Assembly (NCBI RefSeq): GCF_030063195.1
Contig: NZ_JASISS010000004.1
Span: 62,001-126,000 of the forward strand
Direction of reading: 5' to 3'
Length of the DNA stretch: 64,000 bases
From: Cryobacterium sp. PH31-AA6
Lineage (GTDB): Bacteria; Actinomycetota; Actinomycetes; Actinomycetales; Microbacteriaceae
Notes under the pieces: generated by a model
Told to the model about the DNA's origin: nothing
Database searches by the model: none
What the model saw: only the letters and a program-made list of their open reading frames with translations
In this document: positions 28,154 to 38,800 of the stretch, piece after piece
Layout of the letters: every line of letters begins with the position of its first letter
Position numbering within the stretch: position 1 is the first letter of the stretch
Translations under genes and position numbers: made by a program

Positions 28154-30316
28154 TCACACGAGCACCTGAAGACCGTCCCTCAAACTCGCGGCCTCATTGA
28201 TGAGGGCCTCGCAGGCCCTCACCACGTACTCAGGGACAGAGTCAAAATCTCTGGGGTTGAGCTGCATGACGTATTCGTTTTCGATGTGATACGACTCGTT
28301 CACAAACTTTTTGAATGCCGCGTCGCCAGGGATTCCTGCGGGATAAAGGTTTGACATGATGCGGAAGAGTTGCACTTTCTCATATCCCACGTCAGTCGCG
28401 TCAAACTTTTCCTTCAGGACAAGGGGGTCGCGTAATCCTTCGACCAGGTCGTGGTAGTCGAGGTCTGGGATGTACTGATGAATATTGCGCATGGCTGCCG
28501 CGAACGCTTTCTGCTCTATTGGAACGCGCACGTCGTCGTCCTGGGTTTTGGTATCGGGGAAGTCCCGAAGGTGCAGCAAGCTAGAAAGTACGTCGTACTC
28601 CACGCCCAGGTCTCCGTGTGCTTCATACCATCGCCGCAGATAGATGCACTTCACGATGTCGTCGGCTGCCGATGCGATGTTCTCCTCGCACACCTGAGAG
28701 AAGGTCGAAATGTGCTCTTTCTCGATCCGTTTTTCCATCAGAACGCCGTCGCTGTTGTGGAGAAAATGCACCAACGGTCTCGCCATCCGGAATTGACTCG
28801 AAGTCGGATTACGCACGATATCAATCGCGGGTTCGATGTCGTGTGTGAGGAGCAGTGTCGTGAACTCACGAATGCTGTGCTTGCCGTGGAAAAGCTGATG
28901 CAGAATGGCGAATTTCTTTGTCTTGTCGAAGCTCGACACCGGGTCGTCCAGAACAACAAGATCAGGTCGTTCCTGGCGAACCTGATGCATGAACAACACG
29001 AGCGCAAAAGCATTCTTCTCGCCATAGCTCAAATGGCGGGATGCGGTCTCCAGATGCCCGGGCGCGTCCTGGTGCTCAACTATCATCCTGTAGGAATCGG
29101 CGTTGGGCTCGATGCGAACGGAGTAGCGGTATCCCGCAGAGCGCAGGAACTGATTGATGTCGTCCTGATTGTCCTTGATGATACGCGCGACTCGCGACTT
29201 CTGACGGCCGATGTGAGAACGCACTTCATTGATACGCGCGGCGACTTCATCGAGTTTGTCGTTTATCAATACCACCACGGTCGTGGTCGCCTCTGAGGCG
29301 AGTGCGCGGAGTAATGACAAGTCGATCTTCAAGTCTTTAAGAACCTTGTCGACATTCTCTTCATCGCGAAGGGTACGAAACGAGAGTGCCCTGAGTGACG
29401 TCAACTTCCCGAGGAAGGTCTCGATCTGACCCCGGAGATTGACGAGGAACTGACCCTGTTCGGGCGAGAATTCCTCAATCGAGGTGGTGATATCAACCAG
29501 CTGTTGGCGATGGCTTTCCTCAAAGTACCCACCGAGCCGGTCGATCAGTACTCGGAGCGCACTCAGATTCTTCACCGCCGCGGATTCGAACACTGCAGAG
29601 ACGTTCTCAGCCGTTGCCTTGTTGACCTCCGAAACTGAGCAAAAAGGGCAGTTTTCCGATAATTCGAGAAACGCTTTCCCCTTGGATTGCCAGGTGATCC
29701 ACGCCGCAGGGTCAGGGCTTTGCAGAAACCCCGTGTAACCGCGCAAGGGCTTCGGGATATTCTCGAGCTTTCCGCCGATCCCTATGGCCTTGAAGCCGCG
29801 GCTAGTCTTCGAGATTGCGCCGGCCTTAGTCACCCCGAACGCATCGTGCAGATCGGTGAATGCCGATAGAGCCTCATCGAACGACTCCTGGTTCGTGAAT
29901 GCGTCCTTCAGCGCTTCGAAAAGGGACTCAATCTGTTCGATACCTTCTTGATACTCGACTGTGTTGATGAAAATTTCGAAGCTGTTTTTGAGGACCTCGT
30001 CGCGCTGGAACGCGTATTGCGTTACATAGGCGTCATCAAAAACCATGATTCTTTCGAGGCTGTCCGCTCCATCGACGCTTGGTTTGACATCACCATTTCC
30101 GCCCCGATACTTAAATGGCAGAAGCTCATTTAGGGCTCCGGTATCTTGAGAGCGCAACATGAGGGAGCGCGCGATAGTGCTCTTGCCTACGCCATTAGCC
30201 CCGTATTTGATATTCAAGGCCGAACGCCGGAGGGTGATCTCCGCTTCGGCGATGCTGTTGCAATTGCGGATTGTTACTGTGAAATCCTCAGCCAAATCAT
30301 CAACCAGTAAACTCAC
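28154..30316 (-). CDS. AAA_13/RloC-PrrC-like SMC-type ATPase
   Basis: Large ATPase of the AAA_13 type, a group with anticodon-nuclease and other phage-defence members. Walker A NGVGKST lies near residue 40, a CPFC pair near 223 inside the coiled-coil region (zinc-hook-like but single), the ABC signature LSYGEKNAF near 430, Walker B VVLDDPVSSFD near 455 and switch His LLTHDIE. After the ATPase core a helical C-terminal domain of about 200 residues remains, with no PrrC-type HEPN catalytic motif that I can point to. GTG 30316 (G-rich SD) was preferred; ATG 30358 and a longer frame exist. Base composition is less GC-rich than the flanking chromosome, consistent with transfer. Confidence 0.75.
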   Translation of the reverse strand: MSLLVDDLAEDFTVTIRNCNSIAEAEITLRRSALNIKYGANGVGKSTIARSLMLRSQDTGALNELLPFKYRGGNGDVKPSVDGADSLERIMVFDDAYVTQYAFQRDEVLKNSFEIFINTVEYQEGIEQIESLFEALKDAFTNQESFDEALSAFTDLHDAFGVTKAGAISKTSRGFKAIGIGGKLENIPKPLRGYTGFLQSPDPAAWITWQSKGKAFLELSENCPFCSVSEVNKATAENVSAVFESAAVKNLSALRVLIDRLGGYFEESHRQQLVDITTSIEEFSPEQGQFLVNLRGQIETFLGKLTSLRALSFRTLRDEENVDKVLKDLKIDLSLLRALASEATTTVVVLINDKLDEVAARINEVRSHIGRQKSRVARIIKDNQDDINQFLRSAGYRYSVRIEPNADSYRMIVEHQDAPGHLETASRHLSYGEKNAFALVLFMHQVRQERPDLVVLDDPVSSFDKTKKFAILHQLFHGKHSIREFTTLLLTHDIEPAIDIVRNPTSSQFRMARPLVHFLHNSDGVLMEKRIEKEHISTFSQVCEENIASAADDIVKCIYLRRWYEAHGDLGVEYDVLSSLLHLRDFPDTKTQDDDVRVPIEQKAFAAAMRNIHQYIPDLDYHDLVEGLRDPLVLKEKFDATDVGYEKVQLFRIMSNLYPAGIPGDAAFKKFVNESYHIENEYVMQLNPRDFDSVPEYVVRACEALINEAASLRDGLQVLV

Positions 30317-30717
30317 TTTTGTCCCCCCACAGGTGTCCGCTAGATCAGTGTTGTACATGCAAAGTCTGGCAGGACGGTGCTCCACAACTTTGCAAACGGG
30401 CAAGGTTAGGCAGGATTCGATGTGAACGGGGTGCCTCTGGGTCGACCGGCGCCGTGCCGACAAGCCTTGTCTCGCATCGTGCCTAGGAACCTTCAATGAC
30501 TTCTTGTGTGGACGTGGTGCACCCGCACCCCCATCACGGGCAGAACGTTTACGACTTGTTCCTGGAAGCTAGCCAATGGCGGGGAAGCGACGTTTTCAAG
30601 AAGCAGCCCTGCGCGTCTGGGTAGAGGGGCGCCTGGCGCCCGTATTTCGACAGCGACGGCGGTACCTGATGCGCATCGGACCGGGCCACCAGTTGCGCTG
30701 CCGGGATCACGTTAGCG

Positions 30718-32604
30718 TTGTGGCATGTCTCCATCGACGACGACCCCTGGCCTCAGCCGATTGAGGCCGCGCTCCCGCATTTCTCATCGGCCGGCCGTCT
30801 CATCGGAAGACTCGTGAGCCTCACGGACCACCTGAGGGATTCAGGCTCGCCGGTCCAGGCGTACATTGACGGGATTTCGCTCGGGCTGGAACTGCCGTCG
30901 ATTTCCGTGTGCGAATCGCGCTCGGTGGATTCGATGCTCATGACTCCGCCGCAGCCCGGGGCGTTGAAGATTTGTGCCTACGCCAAGGCGAAGTCGAGAA
31001 CGGCCCCCACCGGGCGAAGATACTCTCTGAGGCGTTCGACGTGGCCGTGCAGATCCTCGAGAGCCCCTCCAGCGAAGCCGACCTCGACCGTGCGGCCCTC
31101 TTGCTCGCCCACTGCGAGCAGATTCACCGCGACATGATCAAAGTGCTGAAAGGGTCTGTCGGAAAGGCCTGCGATCATGCCTCCGGGGGCCAGGACTTCG
31201 CCAACGGCCTCGACACGCTCTCTCTGGAAGACCTCCGCTCAATGATGGAGTCCAACAGCGCCCAGATCGACCTATGGCGCGAGCAGATCGCCAACGGTGA
31301 ACGGTTCGAGCTGAACCCCGAATTCGCTGGTTCGATGCTCGTCGGCGGCGCGGATGCTGACTGGCTCGTCGGGGACGTCCTCATCGACAGCAAGGCGTAC
31401 GCGGAGCTCACTGTTCCGAAGCTGCGCGACTTCCTACGGCAGCTACTCGGCTACGTCATGCTTGACCTGGACGACTCCCTACGCATCCGGACCGTGGGCG
31501 TGTGGCTCCCGAGGCAGGGCCTCACGAGGACGTGGGCGCTCAGAACGTTGCTCGGCGGAGACCCTGAGGATCTACTGCCCGCGCTGCGGCTGGGGTTTGT
31601 GAAAGCTGCAGACGGTCAGCAGATCGGGATCCACGTCCCGGTCACCCAGCACCGCAAGGACGAGATGCTCGCGGACAACCGGAACACACCGCGCCACATG
31701 CTCATCGACTTGGCTCGGAACATGGACGCGGGCATCCGCTTCCGCATCGGGCGGAATGCCATGGTCCCCGAGGAGACGATGCGGGAACTCGCTCGGGACA
31801 GGTACGCCTCAGTCCGCAAAGGCGTCGCGGGGAATGAAAGCGCACCGATGGACGTGCTCGCGGCGCTTTCTAAAGACAACAGCATCGTCGTCCGACGGGC
31901 GGCCGCCGCTAACCTCCGCACGCCGAAAGCTCAACTAATGGCGTTGGGGGAGACTCCTGAAGACGGATGTTCCTCAGAGACGCAGCTTGCCATCGAGTCG
32001 GTGACCGGCGATGAGGTCGCTCCGCCCCGCGCCTCGAGGCGCGCCGTCGTGCGGGTCGCGCAGGACCGCGATGACCTAGCGCTCGAAACGCGATGGTTTA
32101 TGGAGTTCCTAGCTCTATCGAGGGGCGGCTTCCCAAGGGGCCTCGGCTTGCGCATCCCTCTCCCGATGGCCAGTCAGTACTGGGCATTGGATACTGGGGC
32201 GGTCTACCGACGCTCCCGACTGGCTGATGGCGGGCCTCCCCGACATCGTGAAGAAGGACCTCATACGCACCGACCGCCCGGCGTGGGTGAGACAGGTGGT
32301 CGCTCTGGACTTGCCAGTCGCGGACTCGTCAGTGCGGGCCAGGCTCCTCGCTGACGCCGATCCCGAGATCCGCTGGTCGGCGCTTCAGCGCACGATCGAT
32401 GCGCCTGACGATGTCCTCGGCGCTCTGCTCGGTGAGCTCGCCGTTTCTCGGAAGGAGCGCATCCGGTTCCGGACGGAGATAGACGACCGGCCGACGTGGG
32501 CGCGCACCCGCAACAAAGGTGGAGCCCACAGAAGCCAGGATTCAGAAATCGGCGCGACAGATCTCGCTGGCCCCGACGCGCTACCTTTTGATCAGCGAAC
32601 TTGA
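30718..32604 (+). pseudogene. Frameshifted HEAT-like repeat protein
   Basis: Three consecutive frames carry protein-like sequence with good G/C at third codon positions. Frame 1 runs from about 30,718 to 31,000, another from about 31,010 to 32,100 and a third from about 32,180 to the stop at 32,604. The middle part has helical repeats such as DRYASVRKGVAGN and VVRRAAAANLRTPK, and the last part continues them (DADPEIRWSALQRT). This is the pattern of a HEAT-like repeat protein that has lost its frame at least twice. No enzymatic domain is recognised. It may have been an island gene whose product is now lost, unless the shifts are sequencing errors. Confidence 0.5.
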
Positions 32605-32606
32605 GT

Positions 32607-33140
32607 TCAATTGATGAAATCGCGCACCTGCGCCATGTGATCGGGTGTCAGACCGATTTTCAGGAGGGGCCTCAGCCGGAGGACGGGGATACCGAGAAGT
32701 ACCGTCAGATCGGGCCTCGGTTCATAGTCCTCTTCCCATTCGTCATCGTTATCGTTCATGTCGTCCAGCCAGACAATCCGATCAACGTGATTACCCGCAC
32801 GATTCTGCTCCTCAACATCTTCGAGAAGCGCTTCCAATTTCACCGACCCGTGGTCCGGGTTCCTCCCTCGAACCATGAGGACGGGCCAATCTCCCGCGTT
32901 CAATCCTGTCACCGGGGCTAGGTCGGATGCTGCGTAGGTCTCCCAAGAGGTGAGCCATACCGGCTGTACGTCGTGGCGAGCAGTGATTGAATTCAGCTCC
33001 GTAATGAGACCTGTCGCCCAAATCACGTCGAATCCAAAGGCCCGACCCTTCCCCCACACAGCCCAACCGCTGTCCTCCGGAGGACTGGTCCCAATCGGGC
33101 TGACCGTGCCGTCAACATCCAGATATAACCGGGTCGTCAT
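32607..33140 (-). CDS. HAD-superfamily protein, HAD_SAK-like
   Basis: Small HAD phosphatase-like protein (177 aa): motif I YLDVDGTVSP, motif II WLTSWE and an acidic motif IV-like VWLDDMNDNDDE. The short cap-less form and the WLTSWE block resemble HAD domains found in RNA-repair (Swiss-army-knife) proteins, where they act as 3'- or 5'-end phosphatases; this is a family-level guess. ATG 33140 was used. A 61-codon frame ends 5 nt upstream on the same strand and may be its operon partner. It is convergent with the frameshifted repeat gene. Confidence 0.65.
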   Translation of the reverse strand: MTTRLYLDVDGTVSPIGTSPPEDSGWAVWGKGRAFGFDVIWATGLITELNSITARHDVQPVWLTSWETYAASDLAPVTGLNAGDWPVLMVRGRNPDHGSVKLEALLEDVEEQNRAGNHVDRIVWLDDMNDNDDEWEEDYEPRPDLTVLLGIPVLRLRPLLKIGLTPDHMAQVRDFIN

Positions 33141-33145
33141 TGTCC

Positions 33146-33331
33146 TCAGATCTCACAATCGACGGAGCACGTCACAGTGCCACGCCCACGAATATCGAAC
33201 GCGATATGAACCTCAACGTCTTGCGAGGTATCGTCGGCCTGCGACTGGACGTCACGGTCGACACCAGCAAAAGTGAAACGGCCCCGCACTTCGCTGATTG
33301 ACTCCCGAATGACCTCACACTGCGGCGTCAT
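33146..33331 (-). CDS. Small hypothetical protein upstream of the HAD gene
   Basis: Unrecognised 61-residue product with alternating polar beta-like segments (GRFTFAGVDRDV, VEVHIAFDIRGRG) and two Cys near the end. The only support is good coding appearance and tight position, with its stop 5 nt before the HAD start. No ribosome site is obvious. Confidence 0.4.
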   Translation of the reverse strand: MTPQCEVIRESISEVRGRFTFAGVDRDVQSQADDTSQDVEVHIAFDIRGRGTVTCSVDCEI

Positions 33332-33919
33332 GACGACGCCGTGTCGCTGCAGTCGTGACGAATCGTGTGAGTACGTTCATTCATGAATAGATATTCTCAC
33401 GCACCTCCGACATCTCGGTCTGCTTCGCGTCCGGGATGATTCGTGTGCGCTGATGCTCGCCACATCGTGAGGTAGATTTCACCGACTTGTAATCGTTCGG
33501 CTCCTGCGATTACACGTCGCGACGGGTTCGAGCGGGACCGCAGAATCAATAGTGCGCATTATCGGCTCGGGTATCTCGGCCGCAGGCCTCCAGGCGGGGC
33601 CAGTCGGCAGCTGCGTGGCCGTGGCGATCGAACGAGCACTACTCGAAGCCGCAGCCAAACGATCCTGGATATGCACATCTCGATCGGCACACCGACAATT
33701 CCCGCGTCAGAGGTCTTGATGGCCGGCCCCACACCACGCCGAGCCCTCGACCCGTCTTTGACCGCCTCAAGCCTGAATAGGCGTTACTGACTCACGCTCC
33801 CAATGAGGTTGCTCCTCTGGCCGCCGAGCGAGGTGGTGCCGTATCTGGGGTGGCGTGCGGTTCTGACGTGGAGGAGAGTTACTTGTCTAGCGCGTTCTTA
33901 TCGTGAGGCGGTGGGTTCG
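33332..33919. other. Non-coding or decayed stretch
   Basis: About 590 nt with only short, mutually contradictory frames. I see no recognisable domain, RNA or repeat. The last part must hold the promoter and leader of the winged-helix gene; GAGGCGGTGGG just before 33,920 can serve as its ribosome site. Confidence 0.35.
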
Positions 33920-35530
33920 ATGGTCAATATCAACGAGGTCCTCGAGGGGCATGTGGCACTGGATATTGAGTGTCTTGATCGCATCTATTTGAACGGTTAC
34001 GTTCCAATTCTCCAGGTCGGCGGGCAAGTGATCCGGTTCATGAAAGATCACTTAGGGAAGAATATTCCGTCGCCGGCGATCTTAGAGAAGATCGGAACCT
34101 CGTTTCGTCAGTCCGTCCGAGAATATGCGGAGCAGAACAATATTCCTGTTGTGCAGTTCAAGAGAGACGATCGAAAGATTGACGTTATGCGCCGCTACCT
34201 GACCGCGCAGGAGAGAACGGGCACCTCGGGTGTTGTCGCTATTGGGGTGGCGCAGGAGTACCAGAACGTGTTCGCCGCCTATGACAAGGGCGGCTCGCAC
34301 GGCTTCCCGTGGTACTCATTCACGAAGGCTGATCGGAGGGTGACGTGTTACTACTTTTACCTGTGGGATAGAGATTTTGGTGGGTCCTTCATCAAGATCT
34401 GCTCCTACTTCCCGTATCCGATCAAAGTGTGGGTCAATGGTCACGAGTGGGCCAAGCGTCAGGCGATGCAGGCTGGTATCAGCTTCACCGCGCTGTCGAA
34501 CGGGTTCGCGTCCTGTGATGATGCGCCTGCGTTGCAAGCTATCTGCGACCGACTCACCTCCACGGTCATCCAAGAATTCTTCGACCGGTGGATGAATATT
34601 CTTCCCGTGCCGTTGACGGAGTACGACCGAGAATTTGGTTACTGGTGGGAGTTATCGATGCGGCAGATTGAGACGTCCCGCACGATCGTCTTCGACGCGC
34701 CTCGCCACGCCCGAGGTTTCTTCGAATCCCTGGTCACTGACAATCTTGATCTGGGCCGGCCGGAGACCGTGGAATTACTATTCAAGGGTTACCCTCCCTG
34801 CTCCGGACACGGACGTCCCATCGTTAATCACGCTCCGTGCAGCACGAAAGTTGTCACGACCGACACGCAAGTCAGCATGAACGTGTTCTTCAAGCATTCT
34901 CGTATCAAGCAATACCTCAAGGACGGTCGAGCGCTCCGTATCGAGACCGTCATCAATTCTCCCAAGGATCTGAACTGCCTTCGGCGTTTGGAGCATCTGG
35001 AGGAATTACAACCGAAAGCGCGTGACATCAACAGTCGATTGCTTGATACTGAACGTGTCGGGCAGGGTTGTGTCCTTGCGAGCCCAGCCTTTGAGCGGGT
35101 CGCGTCCTCTTCGCTTACTGCGGACGGGAGAAGGGGTCCAGCCATGAGATTCGGCGACCCTCGGGTCATGGCCCTGTTTGGCGCACTTTGTGTCAGCCTC
35201 ACCGTCCTCGGATTCACCCATCGGAGCCTCCGTGCCCGAGTAATCCAACTCCTGGACACCGACTACACAACGCACCAGACGAGCTACGACCTCCACCGTC
35301 TGCGGACCAACGGTCTCATCCAACGCCGAGAACACAGCAACAGCTACAACCTCACGCCAGACGGTCTGCGCGTCGCCCTGTTTTACACCAAAGTTCATCG
35401 CCGTCTCTTACGACCCCTGCTCGCTGCGGATACCCCGCCCGCCCCGATCGAATTACGCCAGGCCTTGAAATCCATCGACCGAATCGTCAACGGATACATC
35501 ATCGACGCACGCCTCGGAACCGCGGCCTAA
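33920..35530 (+). CDS. Large conserved protein of unknown function with C-terminal winged helix
   Basis: Unrecognised 536-residue protein. It starts MVNINEVLEGHVALDIECLD, and has aromatic- and His-rich segments (CYYFYLWDRDFGG, PYPIKVWVNGHEWAKRQ), a Cys/His pair PPCSGHGRP and a C-terminal MarR-like winged helix (about residues 440-500, DLHRLRTNGLIQRREH). I recall similar full-length proteins as recurrent, multi-copy genes in actinobacteria near mobile DNA, but cannot name a function. A DNA-handling role is plausible only from the winged helix. The frame stays open to ATG 33803, but ATG 33920 fits the conserved start. Terminal repeats of an IS were looked for and not found. Confidence 0.6.
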   Translation: MVNINEVLEGHVALDIECLDRIYLNGYVPILQVGGQVIRFMKDHLGKNIPSPAILEKIGTSFRQSVREYAEQNNIPVVQFKRDDRKIDVMRRYLTAQERTGTSGVVAIGVAQEYQNVFAAYDKGGSHGFPWYSFTKADRRVTCYYFYLWDRDFGGSFIKICSYFPYPIKVWVNGHEWAKRQAMQAGISFTALSNGFASCDDAPALQAICDRLTSTVIQEFFDRWMNILPVPLTEYDREFGYWWELSMRQIETSRTIVFDAPRHARGFFESLVTDNLDLGRPETVELLFKGYPPCSGHGRPIVNHAPCSTKVVTTDTQVSMNVFFKHSRIKQYLKDGRALRIETVINSPKDLNCLRRLEHLEELQPKARDINSRLLDTERVGQGCVLASPAFERVASSSLTADGRRGPAMRFGDPRVMALFGALCVSLTVLGFTHRSLRARVIQLLDTDYTTHQTSYDLHRLRTNGLIQRREHSNSYNLTPDGLRVALFYTKVHRRLLRPLLAADTPPAPIELRQALKSIDRIVNGYIIDARLGTAA

Positions 35531-35872
35531 CTGACAAAACTCAGGCCGCTCGGAGAACTGGTCGTCTAAGAAACTAAAGACAAACGTCTAAGTTCTGGCC
35601 CCCAAGAAAGCTAGGGATACGAGACAATCAAGAGCCCCGTCCGCTCATGTGTATGAGGCACCTGCGCGCGAATCTTCAGCAGACGGGGAAATGCGGCACC
35701 CTCCAGCAGATCAACTTGTGGATCCCAGTAGCCAGTTCACGTCCGCGATCACAGGAGGCATTTCCAGACGCCATCTACCGCCCCGGACACCGGGCCCTCG
35801 TGTACTCACCACACTGCTGGCGCGGCGAGCATTCCGTCCGTCTCCCGGAGAGGCCAAGTTATCTGCTGCGCG
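35531..35872. other. Intergenic stretch between convergent genes
   Basis: About 340 nt without a supported gene; the short frames here have no domain and poor codon pattern. No clear terminator hairpin was found. Confidence 0.35.
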
Positions 35873-38800
35873 CTAGCTATCGTGCCCGCCGCGCGCTTCG
35901 GCTTGCTTCACGTACTCGCGAATGTTCTTGTGCGTGGCCAAGGAGTTGCTTGAGCTGTGTTCGCAGCGACCACAGACGTAGGCGGAGATCGGATTCTCTT
36001 CGAAGCACCAGATGCAGGTCCAATGCCTGGCGGCCAAGACCTCTTTCAATGTCGCGCCAGCGGCATCACGCACAGTGCCGTCGGAGTCGGCTCTAGCGAG
36101 GAGCAGCAGTTCTTCGTCGACGTCGGTATCGTCCGCCGCGAGGTAGAGGCCGGTTGCCGCACGTGCGCCGCCACCTTCAGCCATCAAAAGAGTGGCTTCG
36201 TGTGCGGCCGAGGGGGCATTGAGTAGTCGTACGAAAGCGAGGTTTCGCTCGCTGTGCCAGTTGGCCGCGCATACCTCGCGTGCAGCGTCACAGACCGATG
36301 GGTATGACTGCCTCATCAACACGTCACATGCGAGGTCCGATGCCCATTTTCCCCGACCGGCCACGATCGCGATCAGGTCTCTTGCGCTACCTTCCGGGAT
36401 TGCACCGTCTGCTCGTGCTGCGGGCTGAAGGCGTGGAGTAAAGAGGTACGAGACGAGGTCGTCGTGCTCGGCACCGCCTACGCGCCTGACATCTATGGCT
36501 TCGACGCGCACGGCGGCATGGCTAAGTTGCGCGCTGCCGATCGCGGCCCTGAGTAGAACCTCTACGCTACTCGCGGGGGTCTTGCTGGCTTCTCGCAGTT
36601 CCCAATAGGCCGCCGTGCCCAGACTCGCGAAGTCGACCAGATCGGACAGGGCGCACATCCGCCAACGCTCCATCGCAGCGATTTCCGAGGTCGACGCCTC
36701 TCCGCCGGTCAAGTACGGCAAGAACCACCCCAATTCGAACTCGTCCCGCCGTGTCTGAGCGAGCCACGACAGCTCACCAGCCGCCTCGTGTGGACTCTCG
36801 TATCCGGCAGCGGTGAGCGTTCTGCGTACTTCGTTGTACTTTCCCGCTGGGAGGCGAATCGATATATCCCAGATGCGGTCGACGGCAGCCTCGGTTAGGT
36901 GTGTGGCAAAGTGAGCGGCTTGCATCGCCACGCGGTCGAGACCAGCTGGTGGTGACCCATTGCTGGTGCTGATGTTGAGCGTGCCGAAGCGGTCGAGCGA
37001 GGGCGGTACGTCTCGGTATTCGGCCAAGGGGTATGCCAGCGCTCGTTCGATGGCGTCAACGACGGGCTCGTTGACTACACCGATGGGAGAGTCGGCAGCA
37101 ACCACAAGGTCGCAGAGTGCGCGCAGGATCACGGAACGGTCAGGATCGGTGACGTACTTATCCAGGAGCGCGTCCTTGTGCGGGCGCAGGTGCAGCGGGA
37201 CTGGCAGGCTGGCGAGCTCGACGGCGAATCGCCAGCCAAGCCCGTCGTCCCTGTCCTTGGATTCCTCAGCCCTAGCGAGCGTGGCGAGGATGCCGTCATG
37301 TGGTCTGGTCGCGATGACCGGAATACGATCCATTGCCGCGGCGGATAGTGCGGACATGACGTCACCCACGTCTGCGTCCGTCAAACTTGACCAGGAAGGC
37401 AAGGACTCGACCATCCATCTCGCGGCACGTGCGCGTCGGATGCCGACTTCTTCGGCCGCGGCAGCGATCAACCATCTGGCAATGTCGACATCTGCGCTCG
37501 TGGCAAGCGCGAGCGCGTTGGCACGCTCAGGGTTATCCAAGCACTGCGTCAGCCACTCCTGCCGTTCCATGACCGAGTCCAGCCGGACTGCGGCGTACGC
37601 GTCGCCCAACTCCGCGAAGACACGCGATCGTGGTTGAAGGTTCTGGCCGGTGTCGACGAAGACACCCACTGTCTCGTCCCAGAAGGTGACCACAAACTCC
37701 GCTATCCGCTCAGCAGAACGATGCGACAGCGCCCAGTTGGACAGCGCAGCTACGACCAGTTGTCGGGCATCCGAGACCGACAGTGTTGCATTCGCATTGA
37801 GGGCGCGGCCAATCACCGCGAAACCGTCGAGGAACATTCCCGGGCTGAATCCGGGGTCGGGTGCATCCAGATTGTTCGCGAAGCGTTGCACCTCCCACCG
37901 GTTGATGCTGTCTTCGATGACACTCTTCAGGAGCTCGCCGGCCGAGTCCCCGGCCGAGTTTCCGTCGAGGAGTCTCAGTGTCGCCAGCGTTGCGAGGAGT
38001 GGTACTTCCCAGATGTCCCGGTGGGAGTCGGCGTATGGACTGATCAGTTCTAGCTTGACGCGGCACCATTCTTCGCGATCGGCTTCGGGGAGCGTTGCCG
38101 CCGCGTACGCCTCGATGAGGGCGACCTGGGCTTTGCGGCTAGAAAGAGGTTTGAGATCGACCACCGGCAGTCCGACGTGTGCCGCGGCATCCATCGCGCT
38201 TTCACGGGTGGTAAGGAGCACTCCGACATCCGTACTGAGACCAGAGAGAACCTGCGCGATGCCGGCCGCGATGGTGCCCCGCTTTGCGTGAGTTTCGTCG
38301 AGCCCGTCCAGCAGCAGGACGCAGTAGCCGCTTCGGATTTCCGACTGTAATGCGCGCATAAGCGGAGCAGATGGTTCGCGCCCGCCGTGAGAGGCTGCGG
38401 TGCGGATCAGCAGGTCGAGAGACACATCATCCACGCTTGTCACGACGGTGGCGATATCCCGAAGCCGCACCAGCAACGGAAGAGGTGCCCCCGGTTGCGC
38501 GGCAAGCCACGCCGCAACTTGTCGCACGGCCTCGGATTTCCCCGCACCGGGGAGGCCTCGAAGGATGAGACGGCCGTTTCGACGCAGCACGTGCGTAAGC
38601 GGATTATTACCAGCACGCAGCTCGCCGGTGTCATACTCGACGTCGACAGAAGCGATGAAATCGTCGACATTTAGCGCTGGAACCCTCGGGGAGATCATCG
38701 CCAGATCCAGCCGGTCCCTGTGACTCGCCATGATGTCGCGATACTCCGCCAAGGCCTGATCCTCAAGTACCTGGGTCGCCGCGACGGTGCCGAGACCATC

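Noticed and set aside
33803-35530. Treating the winged-helix gene as an insertion sequence transposase
   Set aside because: No DDE, HUH or recombinase motif, and no terminal inverted repeats or target duplication were found at its flanks.
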